From the NCBI GenBank assembly GCA_029859505.1, contig JAOUCZ010000006.1, positions 1 through 43,502 on the forward strand: 43,502 nucleotides of DNA. Reading direction: 5' to 3'. The notes beneath the pieces are model-generated. The model had not been told where the DNA came from. It made no database searches and worked only from the letters and a program-made list of their open reading frames with translations. This DNA is from Lysobacterales bacterium (GTDB lineage Bacteria; Pseudomonadota; Gammaproteobacteria; Xanthomonadales; SZUA-36). The stretch's first letter is position 1, and every line of letters begins with the position of its first letter. This document shows positions 8,893-16,349 of this stretch, piece after piece. The translations under genes were made by a program, and so were the position numbers.

Positions 8893-10176
8893 ATGAGCAT
8901 GAACGGTTATAAGTGTGTTGCCTGCTCGGTGGTGCAATCACCGGGGTTTGAAGGTTTTTTGTGTCCTGCCTGTGGCGGTAATCTTGATGTCAGCTACGAC
9001 TATGATGAAGCTGCCTCAAAAATTGACGGGCGCTTTGCTGAAGGCTCAAATGACCTGTTCCGGTTTGCAGCGTTGCTACCACTAAAATGGCCACGTTCGC
9101 CTTTTCCGCTGCGGGTAGGGGGTACACCACTGTACCCGGTACGTCCGTTGGAAGAACTGAAAGGAATGTGCAATTTGTATCTCAAGGATGAGACCCTGAA
9201 TCCCAGTGCATCGCTTAAAGACCGTGCAAGCGCTGTAACCGTTGGCCGGGCGCTGGATGTGGGTGCCGGTGTTGTAGCAGTGGCAAGTACCGGTAATGCC
9301 GGTTCCTCGCTCGCCTGCCTGGCCGCCGCCACCGGGCTCGTTTCAGTGGTATTCGTGCCCGCCAGTGCGCCCGAGGCCAAACTCACCCAGATGCTCGCAT
9401 TCGGTGCCAGAGTGATGGCAGTCAATGGTACCTATGATGATGCTTATGATCTGTGTACTGCGGCATGCACTGAATTCGGATGGTTCAATCGCAGCACAGG
9501 CTACAACGCGTTTACCCGTGAGGGCAAAAAAACCTGCGCATACGAGATATGGCAGGATCTTGGCGGCCGGGTACCGGATCGTGTCATGGTTTCCACCGGT
9601 GACGGAAATACGCTCAGTGCCATATGGAAAGGCTGGTGTGATCTGAAAGCAGTGGGTTTGATCGATAGTTTGCCAAAGATTGACTGTGTCCAGTCGCAAG
9701 CGAGTGCAGCGATCAACGATACGATTCAACAGGTTCGCAGTGTTGACGATGTTGTTGTGGACTGGTCTCGCCTGGTGGTAAGAGAGGTCAGCGCATCAAC
9801 CGTTGCAGACTCCATCTCTGTTGACAGGCCACGTGACGGTTTGGCTGCTGTTAAGGCTGTCATTCAATCCGGCGGCGAAGCGATAACAGTATCCGACCAG
9901 GAAATTCTGGCTGCCATTCCTGAAATGGCACAGCTCACTGGTGTTTTCGCAGAACCTGCAGCGGCTGCGCCATGGGCGGGTCTGAAGCATTTGCTAAAAA
10001 ATCAGATGGTAGCTCGTGAGGAATTGGTGGTATGCATTGTTTCCGGCAGTGGTCTCAAGGATATTAGCAGCGCAAGTAAGGAAGTGGGTCAGCCGTGTCT
10101 TATTGAGCCGTCACTCAAGGCCGTAAAGGAAAGTCATCCACCATTGGACGTTTTAGTGCCCTGCAACCAGGTGTAG
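8893..10176 (+). CDS. Threonine-synthase-like PLP enzyme with N-terminal zinc ribbon
   Basis: A 427-aa fold-type-II PLP enzyme of the threonine synthase branch. It begins with a zinc-ribbon-like module, Cys8/Cys11 and Cys24/Cys27, seen in one group of threonine synthases. The Schiff-base lysine is expected at Lys109 in 'NPSASLKDRAS', with 'ASTGNAGSS' at 131–139 as the substrate loop and 'VSTGDGNTLSA' near 236 as a glycine loop. ATG 8893 is the first start after the carbamate kinase stop; the reading frame runs further upstream inside that gene but only as overlap. Its place as the last gene of the catabolic operon, with no homoserine kinase or homoserine dehydrogenase nearby, argues against biosynthetic threonine synthase. 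An elimination or replacement on a pathway amino acid is more likely, for example a diaminopropionate or O-phosphoamino-acid-like substrate (inference). Confidence 0.82.
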   Translation: MSMNGYKCVACSVVQSPGFEGFLCPACGGNLDVSYDYDEAASKIDGRFAEGSNDLFRFAALLPLKWPRSPFPLRVGGTPLYPVRPLEELKGMCNLYLKDETLNPSASLKDRASAVTVGRALDVGAGVVAVASTGNAGSSLACLAAATGLVSVVFVPASAPEAKLTQMLAFGARVMAVNGTYDDAYDLCTAACTEFGWFNRSTGYNAFTREGKKTCAYEIWQDLGGRVPDRVMVSTGDGNTLSAIWKGWCDLKAVGLIDSLPKIDCVQSQASAAINDTIQQVRSVDDVVVDWSRLVVREVSASTVADSISVDRPRDGLAAVKAVIQSGGEAITVSDQEILAAIPEMAQLTGVFAEPAAAAPWAGLKHLLKNQMVAREELVVCIVSGSGLKDISSASKEVGQPCLIEPSLKAVKESHPPLDVLVPCNQV

Positions 10177-10284
10177 TGTCGCCCCTGCTAGGTAGGATCA
10201 GTGCTAACACGACACCAGATCGCCAGGCAGAAAAGGAGCTTAAAGTTGCCAAACTCAAAAAAACTATCCAAAATGATCAAATGA

Positions 10285-10306
10285 GTGCCGGTATTTTCCC
10301 CGGCAC
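10285..10306 (+). terminator. Inverted repeat between the yge operon and the sortase gene
   Basis: GTGCCGG (10285–10291) and CCGGCAC (10300–10306) form a perfect 7-bp stem with an 8-nt loop. No clear T run follows, so it may be a weak terminator, an mRNA 3'-end structure or an operator. It is the only strong hairpin found between the last catabolic gene and the sortase. Confidence 0.4.
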
Positions 10307-10336
10307 ATCCTATTGTCACCTGCAGGTAAATGATCA

Positions 10337-11020
10337 TTGAACAAAATTAGGCGCAAAAAAGCATTGCGATTTCTCGAATCAGGCTTCCTGGTGACGGGTC
10401 TGATTTTGCTCACCACCTTTGTCCTCGCCCGTGTTTGGGGCGATTATCAGAGCAAGTCTGATATTCTTGCTTTCGAGCAGGCCATCGTCACTGAATCCGC
10501 GCCAGCCGATACACTGCCGGGTGACAAAAGCACACTATCAGACGAGCCTGACTATACACTTTGGTCGAGCAAGCGCATTGATGACTACCATAAAAGCCTA
10601 ACGCAACGTGATGATGCGCCGCTGGCGGTACTGAGTATCGACAAGCTTGCATTGAAGGTCCCCGTCTATAACGGCACAGATGAGATCAACCTGAATCGTG
10701 GCGCCGGGCGAATCAAGGGTACTGCCAGGGTGGGTTCACCGGGTAACCTCGGTATTGCTGCTCACCGGGACGGGTTTTTTCGCGGACTGAAAGACATCGA
10801 GATAGGAGACAGCATCGATATGCTGACTCAACAAGGTAAATCAGAATTTGTGGTTTCTTCAATCACCATCGTTGATCCCACGGATATTAGTGTGCTCGCA
10901 CCTACCGACGATTTCACAATCACACTTGTGACGTGCTATCCCTTTTATTTTGTCGGTCATGCACCTAAGCGTTATATTGTAAAAGGTGAGTTGCTTTCTA
11001 ATCTGTTAAATAAATCATAG
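10337..11020 (+). CDS. Gram-negative sortase (class D-like)
   Basis: Membrane-anchored cysteine transpeptidase, 227 aa. Residues 1–10 are basic, residues about 15–33 form one membrane anchor, and the sortase beta-barrel follows from about 94. The catalytic triad is visible: His143 in 'GIAAHRDGFF', Cys200 in 'TLVTCYPF' and Arg212 in 'PKRYIV'. The start must be TTG 10337: an in-frame stop lies just upstream (10331) and no other start occurs before the membrane segment; an AGGT at 10324–10327 may serve as ribosome site. The next gene, 12 nt downstream, carries an LPTTAG sorting signal and is the obvious substrate. In Gram-negatives such enzymes sit in the inner membrane; what nucleophile they attach to is not generally settled. 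Confidence 0.9.
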   Translation: MNKIRRKKALRFLESGFLVTGLILLTTFVLARVWGDYQSKSDILAFEQAIVTESAPADTLPGDKSTLSDEPDYTLWSSKRIDDYHKSLTQRDDAPLAVLSIDKLALKVPVYNGTDEINLNRGAGRIKGTARVGSPGNLGIAAHRDGFFRGLKDIEIGDSIDMLTQQGKSEFVVSSITIVDPTDISVLAPTDDFTITLVTCYPFYFVGHAPKRYIVKGELLSNLLNKS

Positions 11021-11032
11021 ACGAGGATTGAA

Positions 11033-11617
11033 ATGAAAATAGCTAATTTGAAATACGGCCTTATTGCCATCGCTGGCCTGGGAATTTCAGCAAATGCCAG
11101 TGCAGCACTTACTTGTGAAGATATTGTGTTTTCTCCGGAAGCTTTTGAGGCATATGAGTTTGTAGACAAGGCGTGCCTTGAAATGGTTGATCGCAACGGT
11201 GTGATGTTTGCCAAGCTGACAGCCAGGGTCGTTGCGCAAACCGCAAGCGGCACACATCTGCGTTACAGACATGCAGACGGCCAGCTTGGCCCAAGCCACC
11301 TCTCAACTGCTCCAAACGACTTCGAGACAATGATGTCCGGTGAACCGGTCAGGATGGTAGATCTTGCGGTAAGGCAGCAGATCAATATCTATGTGGGTAG
11401 CAAGTACTGGGTGGACCCGACATTACTGGTTGAAGAAGCGATTGTTGAAGAGATGGTAGAAGAAGCAATTGTCGAAGAGGTCATCGAAGAAGAGATCATT
11501 GAAGAAGAGATGGAAGCAGAACTGCCAACGACGGCGGGTCCGTTGCCATGGCTGGCATTGTTTGGTTCCCTGTTCCTGATTCTCGGTGGCGCATTGCGTT
11601 TCTCTCGGAAGCAGTAA
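11033..11617 (+). CDS. Sortase substrate with LPTTAG sorting signal and acidic stalk
   Basis: A 194-aa exported protein without a domain I recognise. The signal peptide covers about residues 1–24 ('GISANASA' before the cut). The mature N-terminal part (25–133) has a possible disulfide pair, Cys28 and Cys48. Residues about 134–163 are a run of Glu/Val/Ile/Met repeats ('VEEAIVEE' and variants) that should be an extended acidic stalk. Then come LPTTAG at 164–169, a hydrophobic segment at about 172–188 and the basic end 'RFSRKQ', i.e. a complete C-terminal sorting signal. It follows the sortase by 12 nt with GACGAGGA as ribosome site, and a strong terminator lies 97 nt downstream, so the two form a two-gene operon. 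The function of the displayed part is unknown. Confidence 0.85.
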   Translation: MKIANLKYGLIAIAGLGISANASAALTCEDIVFSPEAFEAYEFVDKACLEMVDRNGVMFAKLTARVVAQTASGTHLRYRHADGQLGPSHLSTAPNDFETMMSGEPVRMVDLAVRQQINIYVGSKYWVDPTLLVEEAIVEEMVEEAIVEEVIEEEIIEEEMEAELPTTAGPLPWLALFGSLFLILGGALRFSRKQ

Positions 11618-11714
11618 GCAATTTACCAGACAAAAAGGCTGATCATGCCTGGTGTGTGGATTAGTTTTTTGCGAAACCAGGAGCCAAAGGTCAGATAAAG
11701 TACGTTAAATAAAG

Positions 11715-11752
11715 AAGGCAGAGAACATATGGTGTTCTCTGCCTTTCTTTTT
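11715..11752 (+). terminator. Strong, probably bidirectional intrinsic terminator
   Basis: A perfect 13-bp stem (11715–11727 with 11733–11745) and a 5-nt loop, followed by TTCTTTTT on the plus strand. Read from the other strand it is followed by CTTTATTTAA. It lies between the convergent sortase-substrate operon and the AI-2E-family gene, so it can stop both. Confidence 0.9.
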
Positions 11753-11837
11753 GCCTGCTGGAAATGGGGGTGCAAACCCTGTAGTCCTTTTTCGAGCGGA
11801 TCGGCCTACGCGAATTTAGGACTTCGCTGAGTAGTGA

Positions 11838-12929
11838 TCATACTTCCTGTTCAGGGTTTTCTGTTTCGAGTTCTCCCCACTGTAGCCATTCGCCGACCAA
11901 TTTGTAGCCTAATGCCAACACGATGGCACCGACAAATAAGCCGACAATACCGGATGTAATCATACCGCCGATGGCACCCAGCAGAATGACCAGCATTGGT
12001 ACGTCAACGCCACGTCCCAAAAATAGCGGTTTCAGTACGGCGTCACTAAAACTGACCAGGAGGCTCCAGATCAGAAAAATTACCGCAACCGTGGTGCTTT
12101 CTGCAGAAAAAACATAAAACGCCACCGGTCCGAGTATGAGTAAAGGAGGTAGTTGGGCTATGGCCAGGACCAGAATAAAAATGGCTAATAATCCAGCTGC
12201 CGGCACCCCGGCAAACATCATGCCGAGACCACCAAGTACTGCCTGGATAAATGCGATACCTATAACGCCGACCGCAACGGAACGTATCGTGGAAGTTGAC
12301 ATCTCCAGTAATTCTTCACCCTGGTTTGGTGACAGGCGGTTAGCCATTCTTTTCAGTCCTGCATTGGCGCCATCGGCGCTCACCAGGAACACCGTCGCTA
12401 TCAGAAAGGAAACAATAAACTGCAGCACACCGCCGCCTACCCCGGCAGCAGCACCAAGCATTTTCTTGCCGATGGCTGTGAGTTGATCAGGATATCGTGC
12501 CAGCACGGACCTCAGGTTGTCTGATGCCTGAAGCCACAAATTATAGGTCTTCTTACCGACAACTGGCCATTCCTCGACGTAAGCAGGTGGAGGGGGTACG
12601 TGTATCTTACCTTCGGATATCTGGTCACCCAGCTCGGTCGCACCATCAACCATCGAAGAAGACAGGGAAATAATAGGAACCAGGATGATTCCAATACCCA
12701 TAACTGCAATCAGGGTTACCGCAAGCTTCTTTCTTCCACCTAGTTTTTCAACCAGTTTGAGGTATGGATTGTAAATTGCGACAGCAATAATGGCACCCCA
12801 CGCGACGATTGCAATAAATGGTGTGAGTATTTGCAGGCACCAGGCCAGGATCAGAAAAATGAGTCCTAGCCGAATGGCAATCTCGATGGCCTGGGCTGTA
12901 CTGCTAGTTGAGTTTACGGATAAGTTCAT
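11838..12929 (-). CDS. AI-2E/PerM family membrane transporter
   Basis: An integral membrane protein of 363 aa from the AI-2E family transporter (PerM/YdiK/TqsA) superfamily. About seven to eight hydrophobic segments are visible: a pair near the N terminus ('LGLIFLILAWCLQILTPFIA'), one around 'KLAVTLIAVMGIGIILVPII', one at 'GVLQFIVSFLIATVFLVS' and a dense set in the C-terminal half. The typical central soluble stretch lies between the third and fourth. The start is ATG 12929 with GGAG upstream; a TTG at 12944 would add five residues. The family exports diverse substrates and AI-2 transport holds for only a few members, so no substrate is assigned. It is downstream of the Rrf2-type regulator on the same strand but with its own 66-nt gap. 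Confidence 0.85.
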   Translation of the reverse strand: MNLSVNSTSSTAQAIEIAIRLGLIFLILAWCLQILTPFIAIVAWGAIIAVAIYNPYLKLVEKLGGRKKLAVTLIAVMGIGIILVPIISLSSSMVDGATELGDQISEGKIHVPPPPAYVEEWPVVGKKTYNLWLQASDNLRSVLARYPDQLTAIGKKMLGAAAGVGGGVLQFIVSFLIATVFLVSADGANAGLKRMANRLSPNQGEELLEMSTSTIRSVAVGVIGIAFIQAVLGGLGMMFAGVPAAGLLAIFILVLAIAQLPPLLILGPVAFYVFSAESTTVAVIFLIWSLLVSFSDAVLKPLFLGRGVDVPMLVILLGAIGGMITSGIVGLFVGAIVLALGYKLVGEWLQWGELETENPEQEV

Positions 12930-13010
12930 GTCTGCTTGCTCCAAAAAGGTTTAATTTCCCGGAGCAAGCATACACCGACCTGACTTTGCAGGTCGAGAGG
13001 ATGAAGTTTA

Positions 13011-13454
13011 TCAGGCGGCTTTTTCGCTCAAATCCAGTAGTTGGACTGTTTCAGTTCGAGGGTCGAGAACATCAGCAAGTGTAAAACGACCCAGTGCTTC
13101 CAGGTAAGCCTGCATGGCGTTGTGAAGATAGCCCTTGAGACGGTTGTCTGCCGACAGTCCTTGTTTGTCGTAAAGGCATGCTTCGTCATTTTGATCAAGA
13201 TGTTTTTCCGTGTGACGGATTATATCATTCAGGCTTATTTCCTCAGGTTTGCGGTTCAGTCTGATACCGCCCCCGGGGCCGCGCTGAGCGCTGACAAACT
13301 TTAATCGGGTAAGATTGCTAACCACCTTCATCAAGTGGTTTTTTGAAATGCCGTATGCTTCGGATATCTGGTAAATGGTAACCCTGTTCTGGTTATTTTG
13401 TCCCAGATAGATCAGAACGCGAAGAGAGTAGTCTGTGAATCGGGTAAGGCGCAT
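13011..13454 (-). CDS. Rrf2-family (NsrR-like) transcriptional regulator
   Basis: A 147-aa winged-helix repressor of the Rrf2 family. The opening 'MRLTRFTDYSLRVLIYL', the helix-turn-helix 'ISEAYGISKNHLMKVVSNL' (about 30–48) and the wing 'GPGGGIRL' (59–66) match NsrR closely. In NsrR, three cysteines near residues 91–102 hold a nitric-oxide-sensing [2Fe-2S] cluster. Here only Cys93 remains in the whole protein; the other two positions fall on non-cysteine residues in 'EACLYDKQGLSADNRLK'. It may therefore not bind the usual cluster and may sense something else. It lies between a cytochrome c gene and the AI-2E-family gene on the same strand, but terminators or gaps separate them. Targets are not visible. 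Confidence 0.88.
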   Translation of the reverse strand: MRLTRFTDYSLRVLIYLGQNNQNRVTIYQISEAYGISKNHLMKVVSNLTRLKFVSAQRGPGGGIRLNRKPEEISLNDIIRHTEKHLDQNDEACLYDKQGLSADNRLKGYLHNAMQAYLEALGRFTLADVLDPRTETVQLLDLSEKAA

Positions 13455-13559
13455 GACGTTTTGTTCGCTCCAAAGTTGAGTCCCCCCCCAATATTGTTGA
13501 TCAATTATAGCGATGCAAACGGCTCTGTCACGGCATTGAAGCGGAAAGTTTGCGGAATT

Positions 13560-13594
13560 TATGCAGAAAAAAAGCCGGAATTAGATTCCGGCTT
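13560..13594 (-). terminator. Intrinsic terminator of the cytochrome c gene
   Basis: Perfect 10-bp stem AAGCCGGAAT (13572–13581) and ATTCCGGCTT (13585–13594) with a 3-nt loop. Read on the minus strand it is followed by a seven-T run. It starts 17 nt after the cytochrome c stop. Confidence 0.9.
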
Positions 13595-13610
13595 CTTTAA
13601 TTGGGAAAAA

Positions 13611-13913
13611 TTACTTTTGAGATGCGTAATAGGCGGCCAGGTTTTCAATGTCGGTATCACTGAGCGCCGCAACCATCGGTGCCATCATCGGATCCTGACG
13701 GGTACCATCACGAAAGGCCGTGATCTGTTTGATAAGGTATTGTTCTTTTTGACCCGCCAGGTTTGGCCATATGGGACTCATGCTGATACCCGTTGGGCCA
13801 TGACAACTGGCGCATAATGCTGATTTCGCTTTTCCTGCTTCAATGTCTCCGGCCATGGCAGATGTTGATGTAAAAACAAGCGCTGATATTAGTACAAAAA
13901 AGAAAGATTTCAT
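13611..13913 (-). CDS. Small periplasmic c-type cytochrome (cytochrome c553/c4-like)
   Basis: A 100-aa single-heme cytochrome. A signal peptide covers about residues 1–21 ('TSTSAMA' before the cut), so it acts in the periplasm. Heme is attached at Cys34/Cys37 with His38 as ligand ('CASCH'); the distal ligand is probably Met80 in 'MMAPM'. '[20 protein letters not shown]' is typical of the cytochrome c553/c4-domain group. GAGGA lies just before ATG 13913 and a terminator follows directly, so the gene is monocistronic. It would shuttle electrons between membrane complexes; the partner is not visible here. Confidence 0.92.
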   Translation of the reverse strand: MKSFFFVLISALVFTSTSAMAGDIEAGKAKSALCASCHGPTGISMSPIWPNLAGQKEQYLIKQITAFRDGTRQDPMMAPMVAALSDTDIENLAAYYASQK

Positions 13914-14127
13914 TTGGGTCCTCTACAGGTTGTTTGAAAAGATAGAAGGTGAATCGATATTGACAGATTCTACCGGATATTGCGGTGTTAGTAACTATAT
14001 CCACACAAGCTGATGACCATCAGGATGAATTAAAAAAAGCGGGGTTTTGTATTTACGTGCGGAGTTGATCCAAAAAACTATGGAGCCTGACAAGTTAGCT
14101 TGCCAGTTCCTGCAACCGTGTAGCTAT

Positions 14128-14361
14128 TTAGGACCAGTAGTACCGGTACTTCTGGTTGCGTTTAGTCTTCACCGAATTGATAGTGGATTGAGTAGACACT
14201 CTACTATTGTTTGTTGAGATCAGCGAAGACTCAGCGGCCATCAATCCAGAATGACCCGATATAGTCAGAAAACCGCCTGAAATCTCAGATAAGGCTTTAG
14301 AGTCGGGTGACGGTGCGACCGCCAGGAAAAGCGCTGTGGATAATAGAATGGTCGACTTCAT
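14128..14361 (-). CDS. Possible small secreted protein, doubtful
   Basis: A 77-aa reading frame beginning with a signal-peptide-like stretch ('MKSTILLSTALFLAVAP'), followed by a Ser/Thr-rich sequence and a basic end. I recognise no domain. The ribosome site is weak. The last codons coincide with a 24-bp near-palindrome (14133–14156), which suggests the 3' part may be shaped by a DNA or RNA structure rather than by protein function. It lies in an otherwise gene-free stretch between cytochrome c and rpiA (13914–14517); I see nothing else there except the repeat at 14395. Confidence 0.35.
   Translation of the reverse strand: MKSTILLSTALFLAVAPSPDSKALSEISGGFLTISGHSGLMAAESSLISTNNSRVSTQSTINSVKTKRNQKYRYYWS
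14133..14156. repeat. 24-bp near-perfect palindrome
   Basis: Centre AGTACCGGTACT (14139–14150) is a perfect 12-bp palindrome; the flanks extend it to 12 + 12 bases with one mismatch. It could be an operator or the stem of an mRNA 3' end. No T run is adjacent. Confidence 0.6.
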
Positions 14362-14394
14362 GTCATTTTATCTTTGTTTAAGTTTATGAAAACA

Positions 14395-14419
14395 AACGTT
14401 TATCGTTGAGATAAACGTT
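14395..14419. terminator. 10-bp inverted repeat downstream of rpiA
   Basis: AACGTTTATC (14395–14404) and GATAAACGTT (14410–14419) form a perfect 10-bp stem with a 5-nt loop. On the minus strand TGTTTTC follows, so it may be a weak terminator for rpiA; it also lies 34 nt upstream of the doubtful small ORF and could be an operator. Confidence 0.5.
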
Positions 14420-14517
14420 GCCCCCGTTTTTCAGCCATCCTGGCCAAAAATATACCCGGGTCGGTAAATATAACCAAATTTAAGTATCGTTGCCCAATAT
14501 ATGATTTCAATAGCTTT

Positions 14518-15171
14518 TCAGAGTAGTTTGATACCGTCTTTGGTAGCCATCAGAACCATGTCAGCGGGTCTTATTGCAAACAGACCGCAAGTGACCACGC
14601 CAGCGAGGTTATTGATGGTTTTCTCCATGTCTACCGGGTCAACCAGGTCCAGGTTATGGATATCAAGAATCCAGTTACCGTTGTCGGTAGTGAAATTCTC
14701 ACGCCATTCCGGCTGTCCACCCAGGGCAACCATTCTGCGTGCTACCAGGCTACGCGCCAATGGTATGACTTCCAGCGGTAACGGGAATGTCCCCAATACC
14801 TTGACCTGTTTGCTCTGATCAGCAATGCAAACAAACTTCTTACTCGCCGCTGCAACAATCTTTTCCCTCGTCAGTGCACCACCACCACCTTTAATTAGGC
14901 GCCGATGTGCATCGAACTCATCTGCGCCGTCAATGTACACGTCAAGACCGCCGGTCTGGTTCAAATCAACGACCTGTATGCCACCTGCCTCTAAAAGCCT
15001 GGTGGTGGCCTCGGAACTGGAAACTGCCGCCTCAATACGGAGACCGCTATTGATCAATGCTTCAATGAAACAATTGACTGTGCTGCCGGTACCAACACCT
15101 ATGACGCTGTCGGCTTTTACGTAGTCCAGGGCCGCCGTACCGACGAGGCGTTTTAAGTCATCCTGATTCAT
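14518..15171 (-). CDS. rpiA: Ribose-5-phosphate isomerase A
   Basis: Interconverts ribose 5-phosphate and ribulose 5-phosphate in the pentose phosphate pathway, in the cytoplasm. At 217 aa it has the length of E. coli RpiA. Phosphate-binding '[15 protein letters not shown]' lies near residues 26–40, the active-site 'DGADEFD' near 81–87 and '[11 protein letters not shown]' near 94–104. ATG 15171 is preferred over an in-frame TTG ten codons upstream because it overlaps the preceding gene by ATGA and gives the family N terminus. The overlap with the EVE-domain gene indicates co-transcription and translational coupling. Confidence 0.96.
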   Translation of the reverse strand: MNQDDLKRLVGTAALDYVKADSVIGVGTGSTVNCFIEALINSGLRIEAAVSSSEATTRLLEAGGIQVVDLNQTGGLDVYIDGADEFDAHRRLIKGGGGALTREKIVAAASKKFVCIADQSKQVKVLGTFPLPLEVIPLARSLVARRMVALGGQPEWRENFTTDNGNWILDIHNLDLVDPVDMEKTINNLAGVVTCGLFAIRPADMVLMATKDGIKLL

Positions 15172-15635
15172 GCTGCTCTCAACGACATGATGTAGTCCCA
15201 TTGCTCCGATGTGACGGGCATGACAGAGAGGCGGTTGCCTTTACGAATCAACGGCAGGTCACCGAGTGTTTCGCTATGTGCCTTGATGGTTTTCAGAGAA
15301 ATAGGCTGGTCCAGCTTGGTGGTCAGCCGAATATCCACGAGAAACCAACGCGGATTCTCGGGATCACTCTTGGGATCGTAGTACTTTGCTTCAGGGTCGA
15401 ATGCATCCGGGTCAGGGTATGGTTCCGATGCAATTTCGGCCAGGCCGACGATGGCGGGAATGTCGGTATTGGAGTGGTAAAAAAATACACGGTCTCCAAT
15501 CTGCATGTCATCACGCATAAAATTTCGTGCCTGGTAGTTACGCACATGTTTCCACCATCGGGTCTGGTCGGGGCAAGCCTCCAGATCGTCCACACTGAAA
15601 ACGTTCGGTTCACTTTTTACCAACCAATGTCTCAT
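15168..15635 (-). CDS. EVE-domain protein (thymocyte nuclear protein 1-like)
   Basis: A 155-aa single-domain protein of the EVE family, related to PUA folds and thought to bind modified bases in DNA or RNA. Typical features are the start '[18 protein letters not shown]', '[30 protein letters not shown]' split over residues 27–56, and '[11 protein letters not shown]' near 93–103. AGGAG lies seven bases before ATG 15635. It overlaps rpiA by 4 nt and follows fau after a 32-nt gap. Stand-alone EVE proteins are common in proteobacteria; the ligand cannot be read from sequence. Confidence 0.93.
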   Translation of the reverse strand: MRHWLVKSEPNVFSVDDLEACPDQTRWWKHVRNYQARNFMRDDMQIGDRVFFYHSNTDIPAIVGLAEIASEPYPDPDAFDPEAKYYDPKSDPENPRWFLVDIRLTTKLDQPISLKTIKAHSETLGDLPLIRKGNRLSVMPVTSEQWDYIMSLRAA

Positions 15636-15667
15636 TCATATCTCCTAATAAACTGGCTTAATAGTTT

Positions 15668-16249
15668 CTAACTGACAAATGTAAACCAACCGTGTTCATT
15701 TACAACACCATGAAGTGAAATATCCCATTTATTTTTTTCAAAAGGGCAAATTTCCTGCAAACTGTACGCAATCCCGATTCTCAGCGGCCTGACCTGGTCA
15801 TGCAAGTTTTCGAGGCACCGGTCGTAGTAACCGGCACCCATACCGAGACGGTTGCCGGATCGGTCATATCCCACCAAAGGCATGAGAATTATATCGAGAC
15901 TGGATGCTGGCACAACCGCCGTTTCCAGTGGTTCAAATATTCCATACCTGTTTTTGACCAGCCTGGTTTGAGCCTGCCAAGAATGAAAAGTCATGCGGTG
16001 ATCGTTGGTGCCTGAAATAACGGGAAGTGCTAGTTCGCAGCTATTCGCCATCAGTTGTCTGAAAACCGGTGTGATGTCCGGTTCTCCATTAAATGACCAA
16101 TAGCATGCAATCCGGACAGCCTGCCGGGATTGAACCAGTTGCATCACGTGCTGACCGATGGCTTCATCATGTTCAGCACGAAGGAAGCCTGACAACCCGC
16201 TTCTCTCGGAGCGCAACCTACGGCGTAAAAGTGCTTTGGAATGATTCAC
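15668..16249 (-). CDS. fau: 5-formyltetrahydrofolate cyclo-ligase
   Basis: ATP-dependent conversion of 5-formyltetrahydrofolate to 5,10-methenyltetrahydrofolate (also called ygfA). 193 aa, the normal size. The N-terminal Arg/Lys-rich helix ('SKALLRRRLRSER') and the conserved 'MPLVGYDRSGNRLGMGAG' followed by YYDR near residues 123–144 mark the family. The start is GTG 16249; no other start occurs in frame upstream and no good ribosome site is seen. As in E. coli it is directly downstream of 6S RNA, and processing of a joint transcript is likely. Confidence 0.94.
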   Translation of the reverse strand: MNHSKALLRRRLRSERSGLSGFLRAEHDEAIGQHVMQLVQSRQAVRIACYWSFNGEPDITPVFRQLMANSCELALPVISGTNDHRMTFHSWQAQTRLVKNRYGIFEPLETAVVPASSLDIILMPLVGYDRSGNRLGMGAGYYDRCLENLHDQVRPLRIGIAYSLQEICPFEKNKWDISLHGVVNEHGWFTFVS

Positions 16250-16349
16250 GGGTTGATTGCTGGACTGACATATGCCGGTAGCATTAGTACAGAGTTCTCA
16301 CGTTGATTGTGCTTGGCATGACAGGCAAATGCCGGGGGTTGAAATGAAA

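Noticed and set aside
11428-11521. Repeat tract as a CRISPR-like or minisatellite element
   Set aside because: The units are coding, in frame and degenerate, with no spacers.
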